From Chryseobacterium capnotolerans (GTDB taxonomy: Bacteria > Bacteroidota > Bacteroidia > Flavobacteriales > Weeksellaceae): 64,000 nucleotides of DNA. The notes under the pieces are model-generated. The model saw only the letters and a program-made list of their open reading frames with translations, made no database searches and had not been told where the DNA came from. The DNA lies in the NCBI RefSeq assembly GCF_021278965.1, contig NZ_CP065589.1, positions 5,293,259-5,357,258 on the forward strand, read 5' to 3'. Of this stretch, positions 38,160 to 46,738 are shown one piece after another. Position 1 is the stretch's first letter; every line of letters starts with the position of its first letter. The position numbers were made by a program, and so were the translations under genes.

Positions 38160-41100
38160 ATGAAAAAAAAATCGACCTTAAAGATTTTTGCAGCAGTACT
38201 TTGTATTGCATCGTCTCATACCTGGGCAAGGGCGGCTTCTACCTCCCTGTCTGTTGAGACCAGTACTAGATTCATGCATAGGGCAGCTTTACCGCCAAGT
38301 ACCTATGATCTGGATCCGCTTATCATCATTTCACAGAATGTGAATGAGAAGGGATTGGTAGTTATGAAAGGAAACTTTCAAAAACCCACTACCGCAGGAG
38401 ATGTAAAAGTTACCATTAAGTACAAGGATGCTCAAAACAACTGGATTCCTGTATGGTGCAAAACTTTTGCAGGAAATTATGATTACGATGAAGAGCTTAC
38501 GGCTAATTTCGAGCTGCCGCAATCCACTTTGGCTTCACATTCCGTAAAAATCGAATTAAGTTCAAATGAAACGCTAACCAATTGGTCCTCTGTTTCCTGG
38601 GATAAATCAGTAAACCATTACAAGCAATCTGATTATACCTATGGGAATTGTGATCTGGATGAAAACCAGTACACGATTCTGTTTACCCCTAAAAAGAACG
38701 GAACTGTTTTATATAACGCGAATGGATCTGTATCAGGGGTAAAAGACAGGGTAACTTCCCAGCATCTGGCGAGAAAACTGGATAATATTGTTTTGTCTTT
38801 CCAAGGAGATGCAGCATTAGATAATTCTAATGCCAATTCACCATTGGTTAACATTGCAAACCCAAATAATCTTCCTACGATAGCCAGCTCGCAGAAATAT
38901 ATTTATCAGAACAGTGATACGAGTCCTTTTGAGTTCTCTTATCATGATCCGGTATATATGTTTGCAGGAAAGTTCTCCAATGAAAGTTTCTTTATCAACT
39001 TCAGCAATTGGTTTTTACCAGCAGATCAAGGAGGTGAAGCCTGGGGTAGAGGATATCTGGATTTTACTAATCCTAATGCTCTTGTGAACCGATATTATAA
39101 CCTTTATAATTACATTAATGAAAAGCTGGGTGATGTTTTTGTCAATCAGCAGCCTGTTGTTATTGTGATCAGCAAGGTTACCGGATTAAGGGTTTATAAA
39201 GCCAATGGACAATATATTTCCCTTAGCTCGATAAGCAACTACAATACGACGAATGATTTTGGGTATCCACCTCTTAATGGCAAGCAGAGAGGGCCTGGTT
39301 CTGAGAACTTTTCGTTAAGTAATACCTCCCAGGCATCATTGTATGGAGTAGGGGCTATCAGAAACAGAAAAGTGATCAACAGCTGGAATGGTCCGTCAAG
39401 ACCTTTGATGGATATCGAAAGCGAGATCAATAAATTTATAAAATATGTAGGGATTTTTAACAACCCAATTACAGAGGAATGTCCTGTTGCGTGCTTTACA
39501 ATTAACTCCGGAGCAGTATCTGACTATGGAGATTGGTCTAAAGCACCCAACAGCTATATCTTCACGGGCAAGAATAAAAATAATAATGCTGATGTAGACG
39601 GTCTTTATATTCCTGTAAAAAAGGCATATAAAATGTGGAATTCCAACCCGCTTATGGGCGGAAGTCCTATTCCTTCCGGTACTGTAACAGCAGATGTGTA
39701 TTGGGAAGACATCCATGGATTGATAAAATCCGGAGACAATTACAGTTTGGAAATTATAGGATCCGGAGAGGAGGCTAAAATAAAAGTTCCGATCAACAAA
39801 ACGAAAGAAGGAAATGCAGTAATCGCTTACAAGGTAAACGGAGAAATTTTCTGGTCCTGGCATGTCTGGGTGACTGATGATCCTACCAACGGTTCAACAT
39901 ACAAGAGTTTTGATGGGGTGAAAAGACAAAGAACTGATGGAACTGTTGAATTAATCCCTGATTCCGACTGGGGATGGATGGATAGAAACCTGGGTGCTTT
40001 AAGCAATACCATCACCGGAACTGAGTTTAACAAAAACGGAGGTCTTCTTTATCAATGGGGAAGAAAAGATCCTATTCCGCCCCTGGTATACAAAGGAAAT
40101 GATTTTTATGAAGCTTCGGGATCTGTAGGAAGAATAAGACACAGACAATCCAGAAATATGGCTAATGGTTCTCAGAAAATCGATGATTTGATTAAAAAGG
40201 TAACATTATCAAATGCTACTGTTCCAAATAATCTTCGCTTATCCATTAAAAATCCATTAAGCTTAATTTATGTAGACAAAAATGATAATTCCGGACAGGC
40301 GCTTTATAATAACAATGCCAACCTTCAGGTGAACTGGTTTGGGAATTCACCCACATTACCTACCAATAGATTAAGTGAATTAAACTTGTGGTCTGATAAC
40401 TCAAAAGGCGTTATTACCAGCGGAGACTATAATAATGACAACAGTGCAAAGCCATATAGGGATAAATCTTCTTTTGACCCTTGTCCTAACGGATGGAGAA
40501 TACCTTCTGTATTGATTGCCAATTTAGGAAATGGAAGCTATATTGATGATGTAAGGGTAGATTTTAGTCCGTATGGTATTAAGAATAATATCTCTATCAA
40601 TACCTTTGAAGCGAATAAGTATCATATCATTAAACCTAATGATAATAATACTCCCGCTTATATGAAAGGGTTCAAAATATACAACAATGTTGGGGTAGAT
40701 CTCAGCAATGTAGGCGGAAATAATATGGGACTTTTCCCTGGTACGGGTGTTCTTGTAAGAAATTACCATGAAGGACAGTATACCGATCAGCACGAGACGT
40801 ATTTATGGACTGCAACAATGACGAAATGGTTTGACGCAACTCCTTCCGTGTCAGCAAGAGGTTTCAGGATGATTCCTGATAGAGATCAGCCGGATACTCC
40901 TGACCCTTCCTTACCTTCCATTACCGGAAGATATCAATATTATCCTATTGGCGGTGGAGCAACTTCTGGAGCCAACGGATGCCGATGTATTAAAGATCCT
41001 TTGTATGAGGTGAATAGCTATAACTTCCCTACAGAGTTCTTTAATAACGCTGTGGAATATGCTGAAGGATTAAATAATCCGAACTCTTATACCCTTGTTA

Positions 41101-42740
41101 AAAGTACAGCAGAATCTACCATTCAGATCCCAATCAGCAAAGCATTCTCTGCTCAGAGTAAACTGCTTAATAATCCTGATATCCTGAATTCTTCGAATTT
41201 CAATAATTTGAAAGTTAATGTATTATGGTCTACAGCTACCGGCTTAATCAGTAATATTGCCCTTTCTAATCCTGCTCCTACTTCATTGGCTGATATTTCC
41301 AACACCAATATCAATGTTAAGATTGCACCAAACCAATCTGGGAATGCTGTTGTTACCCTGCATAATGGAAGTATTACCAATCCTGTTTACTGGAGCTGGC
41401 ATATCTGGGTAACCAATACCCCAATCAGCTCTGCTACTTATGTTACTGAATTACCTAACCAGGCCGCTGTTAATTACATCAATTATATCAAACCTGGTGA
41501 AGTGATCAAAACAGAAATAATGGATAGAGATCTTGGAGCTAACCAGGCTATTGCTGAAGCCAATAAAACGGTTACTACAGGAGGATTACACTTTCAATGG
41601 GGTAGAAAAGATCCGCTGCCTGTTTTTGTGAATGCGAACAGAAACTCAGCTCCTGTTTATTTAGGGACGGTACAGGCTAATGGCAGTGTTACTTATACTA
41701 CCTTGTCTGCTGCAACTTATTATTCAGATTCTTATCTTAAAAAGTATCCTGACTATTCGGTGCAGGCTAATGTATTGGCAACAGATAAAGTGTCTGATAA
41801 AATAAGCAAGGTTTTATCCTATTCTGTGAAAAACCCTATGACTTTCATGGTTCCTAATATGACCACGAAATCAGCAGATACTAATCACACCAATGGGGCA
41901 GACTGGTTGGCGAATGAACCCAATCTAGCTCCGGAAAGATGGGGGAGAGGAGGTAAAAAATCTCCTTTCGATCCTTGTCCGGAAGGATGGAGAATCCCTG
42001 ATTTAACCGGAGTCTCCAACACAAGCGTAGGGGCAACTCCTTTTTATAAACCTACCACCGGAGTTAGTATTCCAAATAATTATGGAGGGACAAGAATTGA
42101 CAGAAGCCCTTACAGTTCCGCAGCTATCGGGTATTCTTTTGGTAATGCAGCTTATAATATTGGAAGTTTTGCCAATTTGGGTGTAAGAGGAGGCAGAAAT
42201 ACCATAGAAGCAACCCCTGCTGCGCCGGATTTCAATGCTATTGATTATGTATATGGAGGTTTCTGGCTAGGGGCTTTAGGTTCCAATTATACCGGAAGAG
42301 CATTAAGAACGGAGATACAATATGCTGGGAATTATATATTTCCGTTTAGCAGTAATGCAGATCCCTATTTTGCTCAGAACTGCCGTTGTGTTAAAGTACA
42401 ATATGATGAAAACGGAAATGAATTAGGCCCTATTCCTAAACTGCAGATTACCTCATTGTCTGCCGCTAAAGCGACCAATGTTTTAGCAAAATCAGTCATT
42501 GAGGACAAAATAACCCAAAATAAACTTGAGTTATTCCCTAATCCTGTGAAAAGTATATTGTATATTAAAGGCAATGAAAGCGTGAAAGAATATTATTATC
42601 AGATCTATAATATGTCTGGCCAGATGATAAAATCGGGTAAGTTTGAAAATGAACAGACTGATCTTTCTTCTTTGTTATCGGGAGCGTATTTAGTAAGAAT
42701 CAATAATTCTGAAACCATCGTGAAGATTATCAAAGAATAA
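38160..42740 (+). CDS. Giant T9SS-secreted protein with two FISUMP-like modules, copy 2
   Basis: The gene is intact and encodes 1526 residues. The signal peptide is MKKKSTLKIFAAVLCIASSH, starting at ATG 38160 rather than an upstream TTG. After a 400-residue N-terminal region with beta-rich spacing come two paralogous modules. The first has FWSWHVWVTDDP, WGWMDRNLGAL, LLYQWGRKDPIP and SSFDPCPNGWRIPS. The second has YWSWHIWVTNTP, EIMDRDLGANQ, LHFQWGRKDPLP and SPFDPCPEGWRIPD. The C-terminal 75 residues are a T9SS type A sorting domain (FPNPVKS, YQIYNMSGQMI, LSGAYLVRI). It should be exported through the outer membrane and anchored or released at the surface. Ligand unknown. Confidence 0.88.
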   Translation: MKKKSTLKIFAAVLCIASSHTWARAASTSLSVETSTRFMHRAALPPSTYDLDPLIIISQNVNEKGLVVMKGNFQKPTTAGDVKVTIKYKDAQNNWIPVWCKTFAGNYDYDEELTANFELPQSTLASHSVKIELSSNETLTNWSSVSWDKSVNHYKQSDYTYGNCDLDENQYTILFTPKKNGTVLYNANGSVSGVKDRVTSQHLARKLDNIVLSFQGDAALDNSNANSPLVNIANPNNLPTIASSQKYIYQNSDTSPFEFSYHDPVYMFAGKFSNESFFINFSNWFLPADQGGEAWGRGYLDFTNPNALVNRYYNLYNYINEKLGDVFVNQQPVVIVISKVTGLRVYKANGQYISLSSISNYNTTNDFGYPPLNGKQRGPGSENFSLSNTSQASLYGVGAIRNRKVINSWNGPSRPLMDIESEINKFIKYVGIFNNPITEECPVACFTINSGAVSDYGDWSKAPNSYIFTGKNKNNNADVDGLYIPVKKAYKMWNSNPLMGGSPIPSGTVTADVYWEDIHGLIKSGDNYSLEIIGSGEEAKIKVPINKTKEGNAVIAYKVNGEIFWSWHVWVTDDPTNGSTYKSFDGVKRQRTDGTVELIPDSDWGWMDRNLGALSNTITGTEFNKNGGLLYQWGRKDPIPPLVYKGNDFYEASGSVGRIRHRQSRNMANGSQKIDDLIKKVTLSNATVPNNLRLSIKNPLSLIYVDKNDNSGQALYNNNANLQVNWFGNSPTLPTNRLSELNLWSDNSKGVITSGDYNNDNSAKPYRDKSSFDPCPNGWRIPSVLIANLGNGSYIDDVRVDFSPYGIKNNISINTFEANKYHIIKPNDNNTPAYMKGFKIYNNVGVDLSNVGGNNMGLFPGTGVLVRNYHEGQYTDQHETYLWTATMTKWFDATPSVSARGFRMIPDRDQPDTPDPSLPSITGRYQYYPIGGGATSGANGCRCIKDPLYEVNSYNFPTEFFNNAVEYAEGLNNPNSYTLVKSTAESTIQIPISKAFSAQSKLLNNPDILNSSNFNNLKVNVLWSTATGLISNIALSNPAPTSLADISNTNINVKIAPNQSGNAVVTLHNGSITNPVYWSWHIWVTNTPISSATYVTELPNQAAVNYINYIKPGEVIKTEIMDRDLGANQAIAEANKTVTTGGLHFQWGRKDPLPVFVNANRNSAPVYLGTVQANGSVTYTTLSAATYYSDSYLKKYPDYSVQANVLATDKVSDKISKVLSYSVKNPMTFMVPNMTTKSADTNHTNGADWLANEPNLAPERWGRGGKKSPFDPCPEGWRIPDLTGVSNTSVGATPFYKPTTGVSIPNNYGGTRIDRSPYSSAAIGYSFGNAAYNIGSFANLGVRGGRNTIEATPAAPDFNAIDYVYGGFWLGALGSNYTGRALRTEIQYAGNYIFPFSSNADPYFAQNCRCVKVQYDENGNELGPIPKLQITSLSAAKATNVLAKSVIEDKITQNKLELFPNPVKSILYIKGNESVKEYYYQIYNMSGQMIKSGKFENEQTDLSSLLSGAYLVRINNSETIVKIIKE

Positions 42741-42811
42741 TATAAGTAGATATGAAATCATCATGATTCCATACCGCCTTTAAAAACAATAATAATTTTC
42801 ATTTGAAATTT

Positions 42812-42840
42812 GAAACCGTCTCAGCTTTTGAGGCGGTTTC
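42812..42840 (+). terminator. Rho-independent terminator after giant gene copy 2
   Basis: Stem GAAACCGTCTCA / TGAGGCGGTTTC with one G-U pair and a short loop lies about 70 bases after the stop. The trailing T run is short. Confidence 0.75.
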
Positions 42841-43029
42841 TTAGTTAGAATTAAAAAAAATTCATATTTGTTTTCATTTTATCTGAGACTCACAATGTGT
42901 ATGACAAGAGTCTTTTGAAGAAAAACTCATTGATAACCTTGTTATTACTATATTTATGCTCTTATGAATAATTACAGATATTCAGTAAAAACTTTAACGC
43001 ATATTAACAATTCCTTTTACGAAATTAAT

Positions 43030-43037
43030 TACCTTTG
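43030..43037 (+). promoter_or_regulatory. Bacteroidota -7 element for the second membrane paralogue
   Basis: TACCTTTG fits TAnnTTTG and would place the transcript start about 27 bases before the ATG at 43071. No clear -33 TTG is visible. Confidence 0.5.
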
Positions 43038-43070
43038 CGTTGTTCCCAAATAACAGTATTAAAACACAAA

Positions 43071-44221
43071 ATGCGCTCGATTACAAACTATTTTTTGAGA
43101 TTTTTTTTATTAGGTATTGCTCTTTTTTTGATTTTTAAGGTTTATTTTGCCTACACCATTGCCAATGGTTATCCTTTTGGTGACTGGCTTATTAATTATC
43201 AGGATGGAGGATTTAAAAGAAGAGGATTATTAGGAACAGTCGTTTTTTTTCTATACGAAACTTTTCAGATCAAAGTGCAGTATACTGTATTTTTCTTTCA
43301 GTTTATATTTCATTTTCTTTTCTTTTATTATCTGGTACGGTTAATAAACTTGAAAAAATATACTATTTTAGATTTTGTATTTTTATTTACACCGTTTTGT
43401 CTGTGGGGATTTATTTCTGATTCTGGAATGGGGGCAAGAAAAGATGGTATTTTATGGTTTATGTTATCTTTTTTCGCCTATATTCTTACAAAAGGTAACA
43501 TGAGCAAATGGCGGTGGTATTCTTTTTATATTCTCTTTTTTGTTTCGGTTTTTATACACGAGAGTTTCGTTTTCTTTTTTCCATGTTTTCTTTCTTTATA
43601 CTATTTTCACACAAAAAAAGTTGAACTTTCTAAAATTTTGCTGATTTCATTATCATTCTGTATTCCAGCTTTGATTATTTTTTTTGCGGGGATGAAGAAT
43701 GTTGGGTCAGAATACACTTTAGGTGTTATTAAAGCTTGTGGAATCAACCTTCAAGATGATAATATCTTTGCATGGAAAGAAAATGAGTTTATTAAATTAG
43801 ATTACTATTATAAACATCTCTATGACTATTCACTTTATAGCGTAACTTTTCTGTTGCAGTTTGTCTATGTAACATTCTATTTATATATCAAAGAATTTAA
43901 GAAGGAAGATATAAGAAAACTGGTATTTTTCTTTTTGTCTGCTTATTGTGTACAGTACCTTTGTTTCTGATTGCGATTGATATTGGACGGTGGTTTTACA
44001 ATTTGTTTATATTCTGGAGTGTATTGATCATTTCTCTTTTGCCAAAGAATGATTTTAAGATATCAGTTTTTGATTATAAAACTGTTTTTTCTAAAAAAAG
44101 TGTGAGTTTTATACTATTAATTTTTTTATCCAATTTTCTTTATAGGGCTCCTTCTTGTTTTGTTGGAATTGAAACAGCAGCACCATTAAGGAGATTGATG
44201 CTTTGGTTGGGCTATTTGTAA
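43071..44221 (+). CDS. Polytopic membrane protein with DWLINYQDGGFKRRGL motif, copy 2 (frameshifted here)
   Basis: The gene starts at ATG 43071 (MRSITNYFLRFFLLG) and is broken near 43926-43936. Adding one T to these T runs joins the frames ending at 43970 and beginning near 43946 into a 383-residue protein reading FFFFVCLLCTVPLFLIAIDIGRW across the join. It shares with the 31001 gene the loop GDWLINYQDGGFKRRGLLGT, FIHESFVFFFPCF and CGINLQDDNIFAWKENE. About ten membrane segments are visible. Probable lipid-linked sugar transferase or related surface-glycan function (inference). Confidence 0.75.
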
Positions 44222-44285
44222 ATATTTTTTAAAGGATAAGCTTAAGCTGTATGATTAATATATGATTTTTAGATAAATTAGCACT

Positions 44286-45419
44286 ATGGATTTATTACCC
44301 CTTTATTTTCTAATCGTTTTTTTTGTTTTACTATTTCTTACTTTTAAAGAATATTCTGGAGGGTATGTAGACCCTGCGACATTATATGGGATTTGTTTTT
44401 TTCAGATTATATTAATTGGACTCCGAAATGATGTGGGACCAGATTACGGGTCTTATAAAGGGATTTTTGATTACTCTTATATTTATGATTATGGGACGAT
44501 CCTGATGAATGGTATTCCTTTTAGTGGGGCTCCCAAACTGGGGATAGAATGGTTATACATATTGATGAACCGTGTTGTATTTGATCTGGGACTTCCTTTT
44601 AGTATCATTACTTTATTAGTAGCCATAATCTCACTAACACTAGTGTATAAATTCCTCATTAAAAATTCAGATTATCCTACTCTTTTACTTTTATTAGGAT
44701 TTATTCCCGGAATGTTAATTTCTACAGGAGGACAGATGAGACAATCGGTGGCAGGAGGAATTATGTTTTATTCTTTTATTTTTATTAAAGAAAGAAAGTT
44801 TTGGAAGTATTTTATCTGCGTGTATCTTGCAGCAGGGTTTCATACCTCTGCGTGGGCTACTTTACCATTGTATTGGTTGGTGAAGCTTCCTTTGAATAAA
44901 TTCTGGATATTTATTTTAGTGTTAGCTTCAATGATATTATCCCCATTTAAGGTGTACGAGCAGCTTGGTGTTTTTCTGAATATGATAGCAGGAGGGTCAT
45001 CAATTTCAGATGGGATTAATGGATATATGGAAGAGCAGTATGCAAGGATTAATGGAGGTTTCGGGATCCCGGAAATCTTAATGGTTCTGTATACCTGTTT
45101 TATTTTATATTTTAATGATAAGTTGGAAGAGAAAAGTCCTTATTATGAGTACTATAGAAATGTGACGGTTATAGGAATATGTGCATTTTTTATTCTGAGA
45201 GAAAATCCAATTCTAAGTTCCAGGCTGGTAGGGGTTTTTATGGGATTTGTAATGCTGCTTATGGGAAATGCACTTTCTGTAGTTTCTAAAAGAGAAAAAC
45301 AGATCATTTTTTCCGGACTTCTTTTTATTATATTTTTTAACTTCTGTATTTTCTCCATTTTTAATGCTAAAAAGGCTAATTATTCTATAGATACCTATAA
45401 GAATTTCGTATTACCTTAA
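44286..45419 (+). CDS. EpsG/Wzy-like polysaccharide polymerase
   Basis: The 377-residue polytopic protein has EpsG-family features: an early GLRNDVGPDYGSYKGIF loop (about 38-54), the block GQMRQSVAGGIMFYSFIFI near 150-168, and AAGFHTSAWATLPLYW near 180. EpsG-type proteins polymerise lipid-linked repeat units outside the inner membrane. It lies between two DWLINYxDGGFKRRGL proteins, so the group may build one surface glycan. A gap of 64 bases follows the upstream gene with no visible terminator, so they may be co-transcribed. Confidence 0.8.
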   Translation: MDLLPLYFLIVFFVLLFLTFKEYSGGYVDPATLYGICFFQIILIGLRNDVGPDYGSYKGIFDYSYIYDYGTILMNGIPFSGAPKLGIEWLYILMNRVVFDLGLPFSIITLLVAIISLTLVYKFLIKNSDYPTLLLLLGFIPGMLISTGGQMRQSVAGGIMFYSFIFIKERKFWKYFICVYLAAGFHTSAWATLPLYWLVKLPLNKFWIFILVLASMILSPFKVYEQLGVFLNMIAGGSSISDGINGYMEEQYARINGGFGIPEILMVLYTCFILYFNDKLEEKSPYYEYYRNVTVIGICAFFILRENPILSSRLVGVFMGFVMLLMGNALSVVSKREKQIIFSGLLFIIFFNFCIFSIFNAKKANYSIDTYKNFVLP

Positions 45420-45535
45420 TGAAGTTCACTTTTTGATTGCAGTTATACTTAGAAAATAAAACTTACTTCACATATTATTTATATAGGTAACACGTTATTT
45501 TGTTATTTCGTTTTTTATGAATTTTAAAGCGCTTT

Positions 45536-46684
45536 ATGAAGATGAGAAAGATAGTTCAGAATTTTAATATCAAGATTTTTATCTACTTTTTGATAATAAT
45601 AACCACACTATATACTCTTGCATTTACCCTTATATTTAATCTTAAAGATGATGGATATATTCTTGCAGACTGGCTGATTAATTACGAAGACGGCGGGTTC
45701 AAAAGAAGAGGCTTATCCGGGAGTTTCTTTTTTATTCTGCAGGATATAACGGGGCTTCGTCTTAATTATATTGTGTATTTCTTTCAATTTGTGATTATTT
45801 CCCTATTCTTTTGGTATTATACAAAACTTATCAGGTACAAAATAACAGATTTGCTGTATCTCTCACTTTTATTGTCTTCTATTGGTTTTATAGGGCTTTT
45901 AAATACAGTGACTTATGTAGGGAAAAAAGAATTTATTGTATTTCTGTTATTTACTTACTTTGCATACCTTTTAGACAATCATAAACTTTCAAAGTATAAA
46001 GAATACATCTTCTGCTTACTGCTTTTTATAAGTACACTTTTGCACGAGGTTACCCTGTTCTATGTTCCTTACTTTGCGATTGCATTATATCTGAAAAACG
46101 GAAAACTGGAAATCAGAAGGTATACAAAATATTTCCTCGCAGTAATGATTCCAGCTGCAGCTATTGTCTTGTTCGGAAAAAATGTAAACGAAGGAATTTC
46201 ATTAGAAATACTGAGCAAAAGAGGAGTACATCCTACCTACGGAATTTTCTATTGGGATATTGATGAAAGACAATATATTAAAGAACATCTTAATGAATAT
46301 TTGCTTTACTTTATCAGTTTAGGAATAAGTGTATTTCATATAGGCTATTATTTAAAATATCTAAAAGGGCAAAAGATTTTATATATTTTATTAATCGGAG
46401 CCTTTGTGTTTTCATTACCACTGTTTTATCTTGCAATAGACTGGGGAAGATGGATGTATATTCATATGATGCTCATCATTGTTCTGTTTGGCATGATATT
46501 GAAAAAAGGAAACTCTATATATGCTTATGAACCGATAACCATTGATCGAAAATTCTATGTTATAATGGCTGTTATACTGTTGTCTTTACTATATAGAGTG
46601 GAAATGTCCGGGAAGGGTTTTACTTTTGAAGGAATACTCTATAGGCTGTTTGTTGCTCCCCTGGAATTATTAAATAAAATGTGA
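45536..46684 (+). CDS. Polytopic membrane protein with DWLINYEDGGFKRRGL motif, copy 3
   Basis: The 382-residue protein is the most divergent of the three paralogues. It keeps LADWLINYEDGGFKRRGLSG after membrane segment 1, LLHEVTLFYVPYF, and LPLFYLAIDWGRWMYIH. It lacks the exact GINLQDDNIF block and has GVHPTYGIFYWDIDE in that place. About ten membrane segments are visible. Start ATG is 45536 or 45542. The topA gene follows after a short gap containing a -7 element. Confidence 0.75.
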   Translation: MKMRKIVQNFNIKIFIYFLIIITTLYTLAFTLIFNLKDDGYILADWLINYEDGGFKRRGLSGSFFFILQDITGLRLNYIVYFFQFVIISLFFWYYTKLIRYKITDLLYLSLLLSSIGFIGLLNTVTYVGKKEFIVFLLFTYFAYLLDNHKLSKYKEYIFCLLLFISTLLHEVTLFYVPYFAIALYLKNGKLEIRRYTKYFLAVMIPAAAIVLFGKNVNEGISLEILSKRGVHPTYGIFYWDIDERQYIKEHLNEYLLYFISLGISVFHIGYYLKYLKGQKILYILLIGAFVFSLPLFYLAIDWGRWMYIHMMLIIVLFGMILKKGNSIYAYEPITIDRKFYVIMAVILLSLLYRVEMSGKGFTFEGILYRLFVAPLELLNKM

Positions 46685-46712
46685 TTTCAAAAAGTATATA
46701 ATAAAAAAGCTT

Positions 46713-46720
46713 TACTTTTG
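46713..46720 (+). promoter_or_regulatory. Bacteroidota -7 element upstream of topA
   Basis: TACTTTTG matches TAnnTTTG and lies 18 bases before the topA ATG at 46739. No convincing -33 TTG is seen. Confidence 0.5.
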
Positions 46721-46738
46721 CAAAAAAATTTTTTTAGA

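Larger units (their letters stand above)
37443..42740. repeat. Tandem duplication, unit 2
   Basis: This is the direct repeat of unit 1. It contains the membrane-gene remnant, a diverged leader and the second giant gene. Within the giant genes a stretch of roughly 440 bases (about 35908-36349 against 41333-41774) reads as identical, while other patches differ heavily. Confidence 0.8.

Noticed and set aside
35099..40793. Paired minus-strand open frames conserved in both giant genes (for example at 35099-35368 and 40524-40793)
   Set aside because: Their similarity follows from the duplicated plus-strand genes; they have no start context or domain of their own.
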